From contig NZ_MTAV01000135.1 in NCBI RefSeq assembly GCF_002154695.1, forward strand, positions 24,536 through 88,535: a stretch of DNA of 64,000 nt. Reading direction: 5' to 3'. The translations under genes and the position numbers were made by a program. Each line of letters begins with the position of its first letter. The stretch's first letter is position 1. The notes under the pieces are model-generated. The model ran no database searches, was not told the origin of the DNA, and saw nothing but the letters and a program-made list of their open reading frames with translations. This DNA is from Nostoc sp. T09 (lineage in GTDB: Bacteria; Cyanobacteriota; Cyanobacteriia; Cyanobacteriales; Nostocaceae). Positions 18,097 to 27,108 of this stretch are shown piece by piece.

Positions 18097-18978
18097 CTAC
18101 TTACGTGCAGATACAAAAGAAACCATGTTTCTCGATAAAAGCAAATCGCGTGTTATCAGGCTAAGTTTTTGGGTAAGTGTGCTCAGTAGGTTAGGCTGTT
18201 TGCTTCTAAAAGCTGGCGGAGTTGCCATTTGTAAAATCGGCTCTAACAACCAAGGTACAAGGCGCTGACACCAAACAGCCAGATGACTTTGCCATCCAAC
18301 TAAAATTTCTGGTGAATCTCTTTGCAACCCAGCTACAAAAGTTTGTGCGACTTGCTGGGGAGTCGTCGGTATCACCCAGCGAAATAATTGAAAGCCTCGC
18401 ACCATGTCTGTGTCTGTGAGCGAAGGCAGTAATGCTTGCACTTGAATATTGTATGGCGCTAGTTCCTGGCGTAAGGCTTGCGTAAATCCTAAAATTGCAA
18501 ACTTGGTAGCTGAATAAGTTGCCATTGTGGGTGCAGCTATTTTACCCATCAAGCTGGACACATTGACAATTGTTCCTTGTCTGTGGTTCGCCATACGTCG
18601 AGCCACCAGACTAGTTAGGTTGTACATCCCCAATAGATTTATGGAGATTTCTTCTTGAACTTGGGGAAGTTTAGATTGCAAAAACGAATTTTGGTATGCT
18701 ACTCCCGCACAATTAACCAGTAAATGAATCGGGCCATAATTGCGCCAAAGTTGAGCAACAGCGATATTTACTTCAATTGTTTGAGTTAAATCTATCGGTA
18801 CGATTGTAGCGGCTGTTCCCATCGCCTCGATTTGGGCGGCTACTTCCGCTAACTTTTGGCGATCGCGTGCCAATAATATCACACGCTTGATGCCTTGCTG
18901 TGCTAGTTCGAGAGCGATCGCACGCCCAATGCCACGAGAAGCCCCAGTAATTAAGGCAACCTTACCTTGAATCTTCAT
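18097..18978 (-). CDS. Short-chain dehydrogenase/reductase
   Basis: 293 residues. Classical SDR: NAD(P)-binding TGASRGIG (11-18), NCAG (89-92), and the catalytic Ser142, Tyr155 (YSATK) and Lys159. The ATG at 18978 follows a GGAGGT site. The C-terminal extension (about 230-293) is hydrophobic around LVPWLLEPILQM and may associate with membranes. The substrate is not deducible; relatives include 3-ketoacyl and sterol-type reductases. It is followed by the 15-bp-arm inverted repeat and has no close operon partner. Confidence 0.9.
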   Translation of the reverse strand: MKIQGKVALITGASRGIGRAIALELAQQGIKRVILLARDRQKLAEVAAQIEAMGTAATIVPIDLTQTIEVNIAVAQLWRNYGPIHLLVNCAGVAYQNSFLQSKLPQVQEEISINLLGMYNLTSLVARRMANHRQGTIVNVSSLMGKIAAPTMATYSATKFAILGFTQALRQELAPYNIQVQALLPSLTDTDMVRGFQLFRWVIPTTPQQVAQTFVAGLQRDSPEILVGWQSHLAVWCQRLVPWLLEPILQMATPPAFRSKQPNLLSTLTQKLSLITRDLLLSRNMVSFVSARK

Positions 18979-19537
18979 GAGTTTTTACCTCCAAAATCTT
19001 CAGTCTTACCGCGTTCTCGCATCCGGAGGGTAAGACAAATTAGTAATCGTAATTCAAATCAAAACTAAGCCTTTCACAAGGAGATATTTCTGCGTTAATC
19101 TACAATCCCTCATTTTCTCTAAACAGCAGAAATTTCTCACTTTCTATCGAAAACTCAACCATTTCCTCAATTGGCTGAATGGATATAGCTCATAGGTTTT
19201 TACATCTCCTTCATCAGAGCATTCACCAGCTAGTTGTCATACACACGTTAACAATTTAATCAAGGTATGGCAACATTTATTAATAAGCATTTCTTAATAC
19301 TTGTTTACAACCAGTATATATATAGGCAAGATTTTTGGGATAAGTTTTGATTAATACTACTTGAGCAATATAGAAATTTCTTGACAATCGGTGTAAATTG
19401 CTGGCATTAATTCAATAAAATCAGCTATTTAGCCCCAATTGTGACAGCTTGCGTCATCGCTTAGACATTAACTGTACATATAGTTTTGGAAACATCGCAG
19501 TAATGATTTATGTCAGCAAATTTACTAAATCCAAGTA
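18979..19537. other. Intergenic region between divergent genes, 559 bases
   Basis: AT-rich spacer upstream of both the SDR and the membrane protein. No gene or clear repeat was recognised. Confidence 0.4.
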
Positions 19538-20125
19538 ATGAATACTCCCAGCCATGCCATTCTCAATCTGGTTGTTTTCAGCCAACAAATGCGCAATCAG
19601 GCAAGCCACGCAATTTTTCTGGGCGCAATCTTGCCTGATGTACCAATATTTGTGTTTTACTTCTTGATGAAGTTCGTGTATCGTCTGCCGTCACATCAGA
19701 TTTGGTCAGAGGTTTACTATCAGCCCTTTTGGCAAGCAATTATCAGTACTTTTCACTCCATTCCTCTAGCACTGATTGGGGTAATAATTGCCCATGTTCT
19801 CAATTGGCAAGTCATAGAAGTTGGGTTTATTAGTATGGTGCTGCACTCACTTTTAGATTTACCAGTCCACAACAACGATGCCCATCGGCACTTTTTTCCC
19901 TTTAGCGATTACCGTTTTATCAGCCCCATTTCTTACTGGGATCGCAACCATTACGGCGGGATCGTAGCTTTTGTAGAAATTTCATTAGTGTTGATGGCAA
20001 GTATATATCTGTTTCCCACCATGCGCTCATACTGGAGTAAAGGACTATTATTAGCAGTCAATCTATTTTACTGGGGCGCATATTTCAGGTTTTATCTGAT
20101 TAAAAAAATATTCAATTTGTTGTAA
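19538..20125 (+). CDS. Integral membrane protein, DUF457-like
   Basis: 195 residues with about four to five transmembrane segments. Conserved histidine/aspartate motifs are typical of DUF457/YdjM-like predicted membrane metal-dependent hydrolases: MNTPSHAILNL at the start, GAILPDVP near residue 30, HSLLDLPVHNNDAHRHF near 105-120, then SYWDRNHYGG. The regular spacing of His and Asp on membrane edges suggests metal binding. Biochemical role unknown. It is monocistronic, followed by a dispersed palindrome and the convergent toxin-antitoxin pair. Confidence 0.75.
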   Translation: MNTPSHAILNLVVFSQQMRNQASHAIFLGAILPDVPIFVFYFLMKFVYRLPSHQIWSEVYYQPFWQAIISTFHSIPLALIGVIIAHVLNWQVIEVGFISMVLHSLLDLPVHNNDAHRHFFPFSDYRFISPISYWDRNHYGGIVAFVEISLVLMASIYLFPTMRSYWSKGLLLAVNLFYWGAYFRFYLIKKIFNLL

Positions 20126-20186
20126 TGTATAGCAAATTCGCGGTACGTTATATCATGTTCGCTTGAAGACTTATCATTAGGGCTGA

Positions 20187-20266
20187 CGCAAAGACGCGGT
20201 GAGCAGTCCGTTGCGGAGGTTCCCTCCGTTGAAGGAACTGCAAACCCGGAGGAGGACGCGGAGATT
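20187..20266. repeat. Palindromic GC-rich dispersed repeat
   Basis: Starts and ends with GACGC(A/G) words and contains a stem CGGAGG-TTC-CCTCCG (20214-20228) nested in a longer GCAGTCC...GGAACTGC pairing. It lies between a plus-strand gene and a convergent TA pair. Confidence 0.6.
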
Positions 20267-20296
20267 TTAATAATAAGTGATTATCCGAACTTGATA

Positions 20297-20581
20297 TTAG
20301 TAGACTTCATCATGCGTACCTACATCAACTAAGACTATTGCCTCTTCTTCCATATCCTCAAACTTCTGAAAATAGAAGACAATCCGAAAGTCATATTCCA
20401 CAGAGCAAGACCAGAGATCTTGAAGTTCGCCTTGCAGCTTGTGGGTTTTGAGGGTAGGGGAAAATGGATCAATCTCAAGCAGACTTAGGGTTGTTAAAAC
20501 TTTGGCTTGAAGTTGAGGACGATTTTTACAACGGCGTTTAAGGGCACGGCGAAAACTTTCATCGAAAATTAACACCCTCAT
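20297..20581 (-). CDS. RelE/ParE-superfamily toxin
   Basis: 94 residues with the RelE/YafQ-like layout: MRVLIFDESFRRALKR, an internal HKLQGELQDLWSCSVEYDFRI (positively charged, beta-rich core), and a C-terminal VDVGTHDEVY with the His/Tyr typical of ribosome-dependent mRNA interferases. The ATG overlaps the antitoxin stop by four bases (ATGA), the usual coupling in type II systems. Expected to cleave mRNA at the ribosome when free of antitoxin; not shown here. Confidence 0.85.
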   Translation of the reverse strand: MRVLIFDESFRRALKRRCKNRPQLQAKVLTTLSLLEIDPFSPTLKTHKLQGELQDLWSCSVEYDFRIVFYFQKFEDMEEEAIVLVDVGTHDEVY

Positions 20582-20802
20582 TCCTCATCCCCAAATACAC
20601 TAGCCATCAGTTCAGTGGCGGTACCTCTCTGAGCAGTGCCATTGCTGACGGCTTGCATTGTTACCTTAGCGTTCTGAGCAATTTCTTGGCGGCGTTTAGC
20701 AATGCGGCGTTTGTAAATCAAGTCAAATAGTATATCTTGCTCATCTTCTGAGAGAGCTTCCACGGACTCAATAATTGCTTGCAAAGTAGGGAGTTGAGAC
20801 AT
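20578..20802 (-). CDS. Antitoxin of the RelE-like pair
   Basis: 74 residues from the ATG at 20802; an upstream in-frame start would add nine residues. The N-terminal half is helical (SVEALSEDEQDILFDLIYKR), followed by KRRQEIAQNAK and a C-terminal RGTATELMASVFGD that likely covers the toxin. This organisation is common among cyanobacterial antitoxins paired with RelE-type toxins. It may bind its own promoter, as most type II antitoxins do. Confidence 0.8.
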   Translation of the reverse strand: MSQLPTLQAIIESVEALSEDEQDILFDLIYKRRIAKRRQEIAQNAKVTMQAVSNGTAQRGTATELMASVFGDEE

Positions 20803-20912
20803 AGATGAATAACATAGTCTAAATCTCATTATAAAGAATAGCTTTCAACTTCCTTGTTATCTACGGACGGATACTTTGGTGAACTAAACCAAGTGTCTGC
20901 AAAGCCGCCCAA

Positions 20913-20953
20913 AGGATTGCCTTGGGAACCCGCAAGGGCGCAGTGGCTCCCCT
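20913..20953. repeat. Palindromic dispersed repeat, second copy of the GAACCCGC...TGGCTCCCC family
   Basis: GGAACCCGCAAGGGCGCAGT followed by GGCTCCCCT closely matches the repeat at 6932-6980 (GAAACCCGCGCAGTGCACTG followed by GCTCCCCTT). It lies just past the stop of the DUF1400 hydrolase gene. Confidence 0.6.
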
Positions 20954-20961
20954 CATCCCCC

Positions 20962-22656
20962 TCACGGCGACGGAGTAGGAGTTGGTTTTGGTGCTGGTAC
21001 TGTTGGTTGGGGATCTAAGCCATTCAATGCTTGTTTTAACTGCTCTGTTGTCAAGGACTGTAAAATACTGAGATTGAGAGGAGCCTGACTAATGTACTGG
21101 GCATAGGATGGCTGCAAATATGAGCGGTATTCGGAGCGATTTAAAAGATGGGTATCTAAGAAAGCTAGACTTAAGGCTTTGATATAAGAATAAGCAGGCG
21201 CACGGTTTGGTCCTAGCAATGCCTCTGGTACAGGTAACACATCATTGTTAGCAGTTGGTTCAGCGATCGCACTAAAGTGTGTAGCATTTTCGATTAAAAC
21301 TAAGTATTTGTTGGGGTTAGGCAGCCAAGTAAAAGGGTAAATCTGTTCAGCTACTGGTGGGGCAAAAATATCTTCACTACCTGCTACTAGCATTGTCGGT
21401 ACTTGAATTTGACTCACTCCACTTTCACCTAAGACCGAACTATCAATCGGATTAATCGCCATCACAGCCTTAATGCGAGGGTCTTGAAGCGGATAATTTG
21501 CTACAGGTAACTCATAGGCGCGACACTGCAAAAATACTGATACATTCAAAGTTCTATTAGGATTGCAATCGCGGCGCAGTTTGTCAAAGTTAATCTTTGC
21601 TCCACCCAAAGCCAAAACAGTATAACCACCGAAGGAATGACCAATCGCTCCAATTTGTTGGAAATTGAGTTTACCTCGGAGATTAGGATCAGTCCTATCT
21701 AACTGCTGGAGTTGATCGAGTACAAACTTAACATCTAAAGGTCGGTTAAGAAATTCTTGTGCTTCTGGCGGCCCAGCCAAGCCGGAAAAGTATAGCTGAA
21801 AGCGTTCAGCATTACTACCAGGATGTTCCAATACAGCAACGGCAAAACCGTGAGATGCTAAATGTTCAGCTAAGTATACGAAGGCATAGCGGTCTGAAGC
21901 GACACCATGAGAAATTACAACTAGAGGAAAGGGAGGTTTAGGTGTATCTCCTGTGGTTTGCGATGATGTTTGCGGCACATAGACATCAACTGGTAGACTG
22001 CGATTCCGGGAATTGTCATTGAGTTTTAGGCTAGTGATCTGCCATCTGAAAGTTCCCGGCGATCGCAAATCTGGCTGTTGGGTGAAGTCAACCTTGGCAT
22101 TAGTAGTTTCTGCACTCGTCTGTTGTTTGATAGACGCAAAAATTTGATCTTTGGCTTTGCCCAACTCTAACAAGCTATTAACTATCTGTAGCCCCTCAGA
22201 AAAATTCAACCGCAAACTTTCGCTAGGGTATTTACGCAACAAATTTACAACTGTTAAGCCCTCTGGATCGGCCGCAGATAAAATTAAAGCAGCACGGATC
22301 GCATAAAAACCATTCTGCCGAGAGTCGGTAAGCAGCAATTCTCCTAAACGTCGCACTACCGCCTCACCTAAAGGTGAGTAGGTAAATTGAGAGACTAAAA
22401 CAGGAGTGATAGCAAATCTTTGTTGCAGTAGTTGCCGTAATTGAGCAAGTTGTTGAGGAGTAGCACGACTGGCGTAAAATCCTAATTCACTGTTGATTTT
22501 GCCTTCCTTGGCAAACTTTTCCAGAGATTCAGCAGATAAAGAAAACTCCCCAAAGGGAGGGTAAAAAAAACTAATACGCTCGGCTCCCAGTCCAGGCGTT
22601 GCAGTCAAAATCGTAGACAATATACCTAAACTGAGGTATTTCAGAAATTTTTTCAT
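20962..22656 (-). CDS. Secreted alpha/beta hydrolase with N-terminal DUF1400
   Basis: About 564 residues from the ATG at 22656. The signal peptide is MKKFLKYLSLGILSTILT, with AxA-like cleavage near GLGAE. Residues about 25-160 are the cyanobacterial DUF1400 domain (ISFFYPPFGEFSLS). The alpha/beta hydrolase domain follows, with VVISHGVASDRYAF, the nucleophile elbow GHSFGGYT, VAGSEDIFAPP (acid) and ENATHFS (His). It resembles PAF acetylhydrolase/dienelactone hydrolase types, so it is probably an esterase or lipase of the periplasm. The C-terminal tail is Pro/Thr-rich. Confidence 0.88.
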   Translation of the reverse strand: MKKFLKYLSLGILSTILTATPGLGAERISFFYPPFGEFSLSAESLEKFAKEGKINSELGFYASRATPQQLAQLRQLLQQRFAITPVLVSQFTYSPLGEAVVRRLGELLLTDSRQNGFYAIRAALILSAADPEGLTVVNLLRKYPSESLRLNFSEGLQIVNSLLELGKAKDQIFASIKQQTSAETTNAKVDFTQQPDLRSPGTFRWQITSLKLNDNSRNRSLPVDVYVPQTSSQTTGDTPKPPFPLVVISHGVASDRYAFVYLAEHLASHGFAVAVLEHPGSNAERFQLYFSGLAGPPEAQEFLNRPLDVKFVLDQLQQLDRTDPNLRGKLNFQQIGAIGHSFGGYTVLALGGAKINFDKLRRDCNPNRTLNVSVFLQCRAYELPVANYPLQDPRIKAVMAINPIDSSVLGESGVSQIQVPTMLVAGSEDIFAPPVAEQIYPFTWLPNPNKYLVLIENATHFSAIAEPTANNDVLPVPEALLGPNRAPAYSYIKALSLAFLDTHLLNRSEYRSYLQPSYAQYISQAPLNLSILQSLTTEQLKQALNGLDPQPTVPAPKPTPTPSP

Positions 22657-22879
22657 CAGCAAAACCCGCTGTTTACCCCGTCCACACAAATTTGGGCGGC
22701 GAGGAAAGCGGGGCGGGATCTGTGCCGCTTTCCTGTTTACCTACTTTAGATATATCAAATGAGCTATTACTGCACATATATCTAATAGGTTATCCTACAA
22801 AAATTGCTGAATTTTTACCTTAAATTTTGCAATTTTTTCGTTATTGATGAAACTTTTTTAACCAGACAAATACTGTTTA

Positions 22880-22907
22880 TCAGCCTTAGATTTAGGTCTA
22901 AGGCTGA
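22880..22907 (-). terminator. Hairpin downstream of gene 22917-23519
   Basis: Perfect 11-bp arms TCAGCCTTAGA / TCTAAGGCTGA with a six-base loop, starting ten bases past the stop. A-rich before and T-rich after on the plus strand, so it may work in both directions. Confidence 0.6.
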
Positions 22908-22916
22908 GAGATTTTT

Positions 22917-23519
22917 TCAAGCTTTTAAAACCACATGGAAGGAATTTAAATAACCATTAATGGTTTTAGCTAAAGTCTGCCGCTGTTTTCTTGTGGTTAT
23001 AGCCATTACTTGATATAAGCGCCCTTGAGCAAAATACATTCTGCTTTTAGTAACTTTGCCACCAGAATTGACATACTCAATTTCTTTACCAGGATGACCA
23101 TTGGTACTACGAATATCTCGTTGGCTAATTAAATTACTTTTCGTAGTTTTTAAAGCTATATCCCTGGCATTATTAAGTACTGCTTGAGGGTTCGCCATTT
23201 GACCATAACTGTAAGGAAAATCGTTGTAAGCAACTACATAAGCTACTTCCTGTTTTGGTGGTTGAGCTATAAATAGTTCTAAATTGATTTCCCCCATGTA
23301 GGTTTTTTGGGCTTGGGTATTCCTTTTGGGCATTCCTGGCATCAAAACACTAAAGCGTCCATCTGGGCCAGTGAACAACTTCCATTGTGGCTGCACTGGT
23401 TGAGTAACCTTTGGTTTAGCTTGAGTAACCTTTGGTTTGGGTTGACGTGCATCAACCAGTAAAGATCCGCTGCATACAAGTGTGGCAGCAAGTAGGGGCA
23501 ATAAAACTTTGATTGTCAT
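22917..23519 (-). CDS. Exported hypothetical protein
   Basis: 200 residues from the ATG at 23519 (MTIKVLLPLLAATLV), a clear signal peptide. A short repeat follows (KPKVTQAKPKVTQ), then a globular domain: LFTGPDGRFSVLMPGMPKR, a phrase common in cyanobacterial exported proteins of unknown function, and a C-terminal MAITTRKQRQTLAKTINGYL. Probably periplasmic. It ends in front of a strong hairpin. Located 42 bases downstream of glucokinase on the same strand, so it may be in the same transcript. Confidence 0.7.
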   Translation of the reverse strand: MTIKVLLPLLAATLVCSGSLLVDARQPKPKVTQAKPKVTQPVQPQWKLFTGPDGRFSVLMPGMPKRNTQAQKTYMGEINLELFIAQPPKQEVAYVVAYNDFPYSYGQMANPQAVLNNARDIALKTTKSNLISQRDIRSTNGHPGKEIEYVNSGGKVTKSRMYFAQGRLYQVMAITTRKQRQTLAKTINGYLNSFHVVLKA

Positions 23520-23561
23520 AGTTTTGGCTTTTGATGATGCTGATATCACCGATGCCAGCTG

Positions 23562-24614
23562 TTATAACCTAGCAGCATACAAAGCAGCACCAATTAGCCC
23601 AACTTGTTGATTGAGAATAATATACACCGGTATTTCTTCGAGGAGGGAACGCATCCTTCCTTTTTGGGTGAAATTTAATAGGAAACTACCCTGTTGCATT
23701 AAAGGCAAGATTTTAGGAGCGATGCCACCAGCAATATATAGTCCGCCGTAAGGTAGAAGTTTGATGGCAAGATTTCCGGCTTCTGCACCATAAACCTCTA
23801 CAAACAGTTGCATGGTTTGTTCACAAAGGCGATCGCGTCCTTGTAGTGCAGCAGTGCCAATAATCGCACCAGGATCGACGCTTTTCTCTGCTTTTCCTGC
23901 TTCTTCTTCCCAGATTCTAACGATGTGGGCAATATCGGGTGATTCAGCAGCAATTTTTTGATCGCGTAAAAATTGGTAAATTGAGACAATTCCCTGACCT
24001 GAAACGACTCTTTCTACAGAAACGCGTTGGATATCATGTTTATCCATCAGGTATTTCATCAGCCGAAACTCTAACTCGGTACGCGCGGCAAAGTCGGCGT
24101 GTCCGCCCTCTGAAGGAAAGACATGATAGTGTTCTCCTTGCTTGATTAAAAATCCTTGCCCTAAGCCAGTGCCAGCACCAATAATGGCAATAGGCGCTTC
24201 GAGTTTAGGTTTCCCAGCTTGTAAAGTCAGCAAATTTTTGTTGTTTAAGCCGAAAATACCGTAGCCAACGGCAGTAAAGTCATTGATCAGGGAAACAGAG
24301 GCAATCCCCAATTCTTGTTGTAGACGTTCGCTATCTAAATACCAAGCTAAATTGGTCAGCTTGGCAGTATTGTTAACTATTGGACCGGCGATCGCAAAGC
24401 AAGCCTTTTGCGGTGTCAATGCCTTAGCTTTGGCTAGAAACTGCTGAACTATTGGCACTAAATCGGGAAAGTCCTGGCTGTGATAACTTTCCTCGTAAAT
24501 ATTGCGTAACAGATGCGAATCTGAGGTTTCATGAAATCCTGGTGAATCTGTGGTTTCAGACAACCGCAGAATAGTTTTCGTACCGCCAATATCTCCCGCT
24601 AGTAATAATGTCAT
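23562..24614 (-). CDS. glk: Glucokinase
   Basis: 350 residues from the ATG at 24614; the open frame extends 14 codons further upstream without a family-like sequence. Phosphate-binding LAGDIGGTKTILRL at the N-terminus, NLAWYLDSERLQ, the catalytic region SLINDFTAVGYG, GAGTGLGQGFL and EGGHADFAAR. It matches the bacterial Glk family (ATP-dependent phosphorylation of glucose to glucose-6-phosphate). Cytosolic. The adjacent histidine phosphatase gene upstream (24704) is 89 bases away. Confidence 0.93.
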   Translation of the reverse strand: MTLLLAGDIGGTKTILRLSETTDSPGFHETSDSHLLRNIYEESYHSQDFPDLVPIVQQFLAKAKALTPQKACFAIAGPIVNNTAKLTNLAWYLDSERLQQELGIASVSLINDFTAVGYGIFGLNNKNLLTLQAGKPKLEAPIAIIGAGTGLGQGFLIKQGEHYHVFPSEGGHADFAARTELEFRLMKYLMDKHDIQRVSVERVVSGQGIVSIYQFLRDQKIAAESPDIAHIVRIWEEEAGKAEKSVDPGAIIGTAALQGRDRLCEQTMQLFVEVYGAEAGNLAIKLLPYGGLYIAGGIAPKILPLMQQGSFLLNFTQKGRMRSLLEEIPVYIILNQQVGLIGAALYAARL

Positions 24615-24703
24615 AAAATTTATCAGTAATTTAGTGACTTTCTCAGTACATGGCAATGTATCTAGATTAGCGGAAGCCAGGATTTAAAATCTCTATCAGG
24701 GAT

Positions 24704-25351
24704 TCAAACAAATCGAATTACTTCTTCTACCTCGACTAGATGAGAAGTATCCCCTTTAAGTTCTAATAACCATTCTGAGTCTTGAAGCACTACTTTGACT
24801 AAAGAACATAAAGAAGCCTTCACTTCCATTTTGGCAATTTCGCCTACTAATCCCATAGCCGCGCCTAGCACAGAAGCGCCATGACCTACCAACAGGATAT
24901 TAGCGGGGTAGAATTCAGTCGCTAGACATCTAGCTGTTTGCCCAGAACGTCCCCGTACTTGTGCTTGTGTTTCGGGATATTTGGCTGCAATATGCGGAGT
25001 ATAGGTAAGATCAATTCTGGGAAATAATTCTGCTAAAGCTGGAGTTGAGAGTCTTTCGGGTTCTTCTGTCATCCAAGCGGGATTTAGCCATTCGCTCAAA
25101 CCAGTTTCTAATTTAATCCGTAGATCTAGTACTTCTGCAACTGCGTTCGCTGTTTGTACAGTTCGCAGAAAGGGAGAAGCAAAAATATGGCTGATTTTCT
25201 CTTTTTTCAGGCGGTTAGCTAGCTGCTTTGCTTGAATGAAACCATCCTCAGATAAAGGTGGATCGTAGCGTCTTTCAGCGGTGAGAAACCAATCAGGGTT
25301 AACAAAATCGAGGCGGTTGGCGTGTCTTGCGATCCAGATGATTTGACTCAT
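24704..25351 (-). CDS. Histidine phosphatase family protein
   Basis: 215 residues. The phosphohistidine motif is ARHANR (7-12) near the N-terminus; later motifs are FASPFLRTVQTANAV and the second catalytic His in LLVGHGASVLGA. This is the phosphoglycerate-mutase-like fold. The N-terminal Arg-His-Ala replaces the common Arg-His-Gly, as in many broad phosphatases. The real substrate is unknown; a glycolysis link is only suggested by the glucokinase gene beside it. Confidence 0.85.
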   Translation of the reverse strand: MSQIIWIARHANRLDFVNPDWFLTAERRYDPPLSEDGFIQAKQLANRLKKEKISHIFASPFLRTVQTANAVAEVLDLRIKLETGLSEWLNPAWMTEEPERLSTPALAELFPRIDLTYTPHIAAKYPETQAQVRGRSGQTARCLATEFYPANILLVGHGASVLGAAMGLVGEIAKMEVKASLCSLVKVVLQDSEWLLELKGDTSHLVEVEEVIRFV

Positions 25352-25553
25352 GGCTTTGATTATTCAGGCAAATATAATTCGCAACAGAAGTTGACACCCA
25401 AAAACTGGGCTACAAATCTAAATATATGATAAATATTGTAATGTTTTGTAAAAAGTTAATTAACTTGGCGGAATATCAAACGTATATCAATTTTTCTTAC
25501 GCAAAAACACAGCATAGAAGGAAAAAACCAATTTTAATTTCCACGTAGTAGTA

Positions 25554-25985
25554 TTAGCCTGCAATGTTAGCGTCTTTAAAAGCTCCGTCACAATCAATCG
25601 ATAAAATAATTGTGTGCCCCCAAAATAGATCGCCATCATCATAGTAAAGGTTGGCGCTACCGTTGGAATTAAAGTGGACTTCTTCCAGCTTTATCAGTTT
25701 CATGAAAGTTGGGCAGTCAATTTCATCACCATCATTCCAGGTATGATTGTATAGGTCGAGAAGTTGGTTGGCTGCACACCGACGAAGGTTGACTTCTTGT
25801 TTTTGAATTCGGGTGAAAGAATGAGAAGCACGTTCGATAACAGCAGATGTTTCTACATCCTCAATGTCAACACTCAAATTGACAATATTTCCAGGGGTAA
25901 TTTCAACTTTACTAGACCAGCAATCGAGGTCGCTATCCCAAACTAATTCACCTAAAACTTCATTTTTTATTGTTTTTTTAGACAT
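25554..25985 (-). CDS. DUF2262-domain protein
   Basis: 143 residues, acidic, soluble. Pattern of DUF2262: LGELVWDSDLDCWSSKVEI near the start, NLRRCAANQLLDLYNHTWND in the middle and a C-terminal YYDDGDLFWGHTIILSID. The biochemical role of the family is not known; members are often found among bacterial accessory genes. Separated by only 18 bases from the Uma2 gene downstream of it on the map (26004), same strand, so the two could share a transcript. Confidence 0.75.
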   Translation of the reverse strand: MSKKTIKNEVLGELVWDSDLDCWSSKVEITPGNIVNLSVDIEDVETSAVIERASHSFTRIQKQEVNLRRCAANQLLDLYNHTWNDGDEIDCPTFMKLIKLEEVHFNSNGSANLYYDDGDLFWGHTIILSIDCDGAFKDANIAG

Positions 25986-26003
25986 TACTAGTTTCTGATT
26001 AGC

Positions 26004-26567
26004 CTATAACTTTAACCATGCAAATAACTGTTCTACAGTCAATTGCAGGTTAGAAACTAAATTAGGAACTGGTAAGATTTCCTCTTCTGCTTGTAAAAGT
26101 TCTGGTTGCTGTTTTGGGGGATAGACTAAAACAGACTTTTCATCTGGATCGATCAGCCAACCTAAACTAGTACTATATTTTAGACAATGCAAAATATTTC
26201 CAGTTACTTTAGTCTGACTTTGATCGGGTGAGAGAATCTCAATTGTCCAGTCTGGATGGGTTTCAAAGACATTCGCTACATCTCCATTTGCATCTACAGG
26301 AATTCTTTCCCAAGCAAATACAGCGACATCAGGTACAATTGAATGTCCGCCAAAGGTACAGCGTAATTCTGGAAAGGCTAGAGCAATTTTTTGAGGCTTG
26401 ACTAAAGCATTGATATAACTAAATAATTGACATCGAAGTCTACTATGCTTTCCCTGTGGCATAGGTTTTTGAATAATTTGCCCATTGATATATTCACTAG
26501 CTGGCTTAGTTTCTGGCAGTTTTAAAAACTCTTCTAAAGTTAGAGGTTTGGTTGGTAACTGTACCAT
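26004..26567 (-). CDS. Uma2 family endonuclease (DUF820)
   Basis: 187 residues. PLTLEEFLKLPETKPASEYI at the N-terminus; the PD-(D/E)xK-like core is visible as IVPDVAVFAWER and DWTIEILSPDQSQ, followed by LGWLIDPDEKSVLVY. Uma2 proteins are restriction-endonuclease-fold nucleases greatly expanded in cyanobacteria; substrate and target unknown. One of three in this window (also 30142 and 53680). Confidence 0.88.
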   Translation of the reverse strand: MVQLPTKPLTLEEFLKLPETKPASEYINGQIIQKPMPQGKHSRLRCQLFSYINALVKPQKIALAFPELRCTFGGHSIVPDVAVFAWERIPVDANGDVANVFETHPDWTIEILSPDQSQTKVTGNILHCLKYSTSLGWLIDPDEKSVLVYPPKQQPELLQAEEEILPVPNLVSNLQLTVEQLFAWLKL

Positions 26568-26632
26568 ATACTCGTACCGCTTAAACTACTATACAGATGT
26601 CATACTAATTCTATGTGAAGTTGCGCTATCTC

Positions 26633-26690
26633 GCCCTCAGGCTAGAAGCCTGGGGCTACTTCAACAAAGCCCACCTACGTGGGCTAATTA
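26633..26690. repeat. Double-hairpin dispersed repeat (AGCCCAC...GTGGGCT)
   Basis: First hairpin CAGGCT-AGA-AGCCTG (about 26639-26652), second AGCCCAC-CTAC-GTGGGCT (26668-26685). A related second hairpin occurs at 61445-61462 and a perfect AAAGCCCAC palindrome at 50175. Confidence 0.65.
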
Positions 26691-26719
26691 AGCGCATCTT
26701 CATTGAGAAACGGTATCAT

Positions 26720-27040
26720 TTATTTACGAAACTCATCCCAAAGCTCAAAGAATCTATCGAATGCTTCTGCTTCAGATTTAGTTTCAGTTATGACGAATAT
26801 ATACCAACATATAGAATTACCCATAGAATAATTTTTGCATAACCAATTATTAAAATCTTTTTCCAACTTCCGATTAAATTGTTCTGATTCAGGAATATTA
26901 TGTTCAATAACCGCCATTTCATAACCTAGCAGCAAAGACCATAAAGCCGATAAAGATTTTCTGCCAAGATACAAACCTGGTCGTGAACGTACTATTTCAA
27001 GGAAACTTTCAAATGTTGAATACTTGAACAAAGTAGACAC
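26720..27040 (-). CDS. Small hypothetical protein (106 aa)
   Basis: 106 residues from a GTG at 27040. Conserved-looking core: FLEIVRSRPGLYLGRKSLSA, then LLLGYEMAVIEHNI, ending FDRFFELWDEFRK. I have seen this RPGLYLG / FFELWDEF pattern in small bacterial proteins of unknown function, some of them in polymorphic-toxin immunity settings, but I cannot name a family. Soluble. It lies between Uma2 and the Liv operon, on the same strand as both. The start is uncertain. Confidence 0.55.
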   Translation of the reverse strand: MSTLFKYSTFESFLEIVRSRPGLYLGRKSLSALWSLLLGYEMAVIEHNIPESEQFNRKLEKDFNNWLCKNYSMGNSICWYIFVITETKSEAEAFDRFFELWDEFRK

Positions 27041-27108
27041 AATTCTAATTACCTCAGAGGTGGCATCTAGACGAATCGATTACAAATGGCTTGGTACAAA
27101 ATATGATA

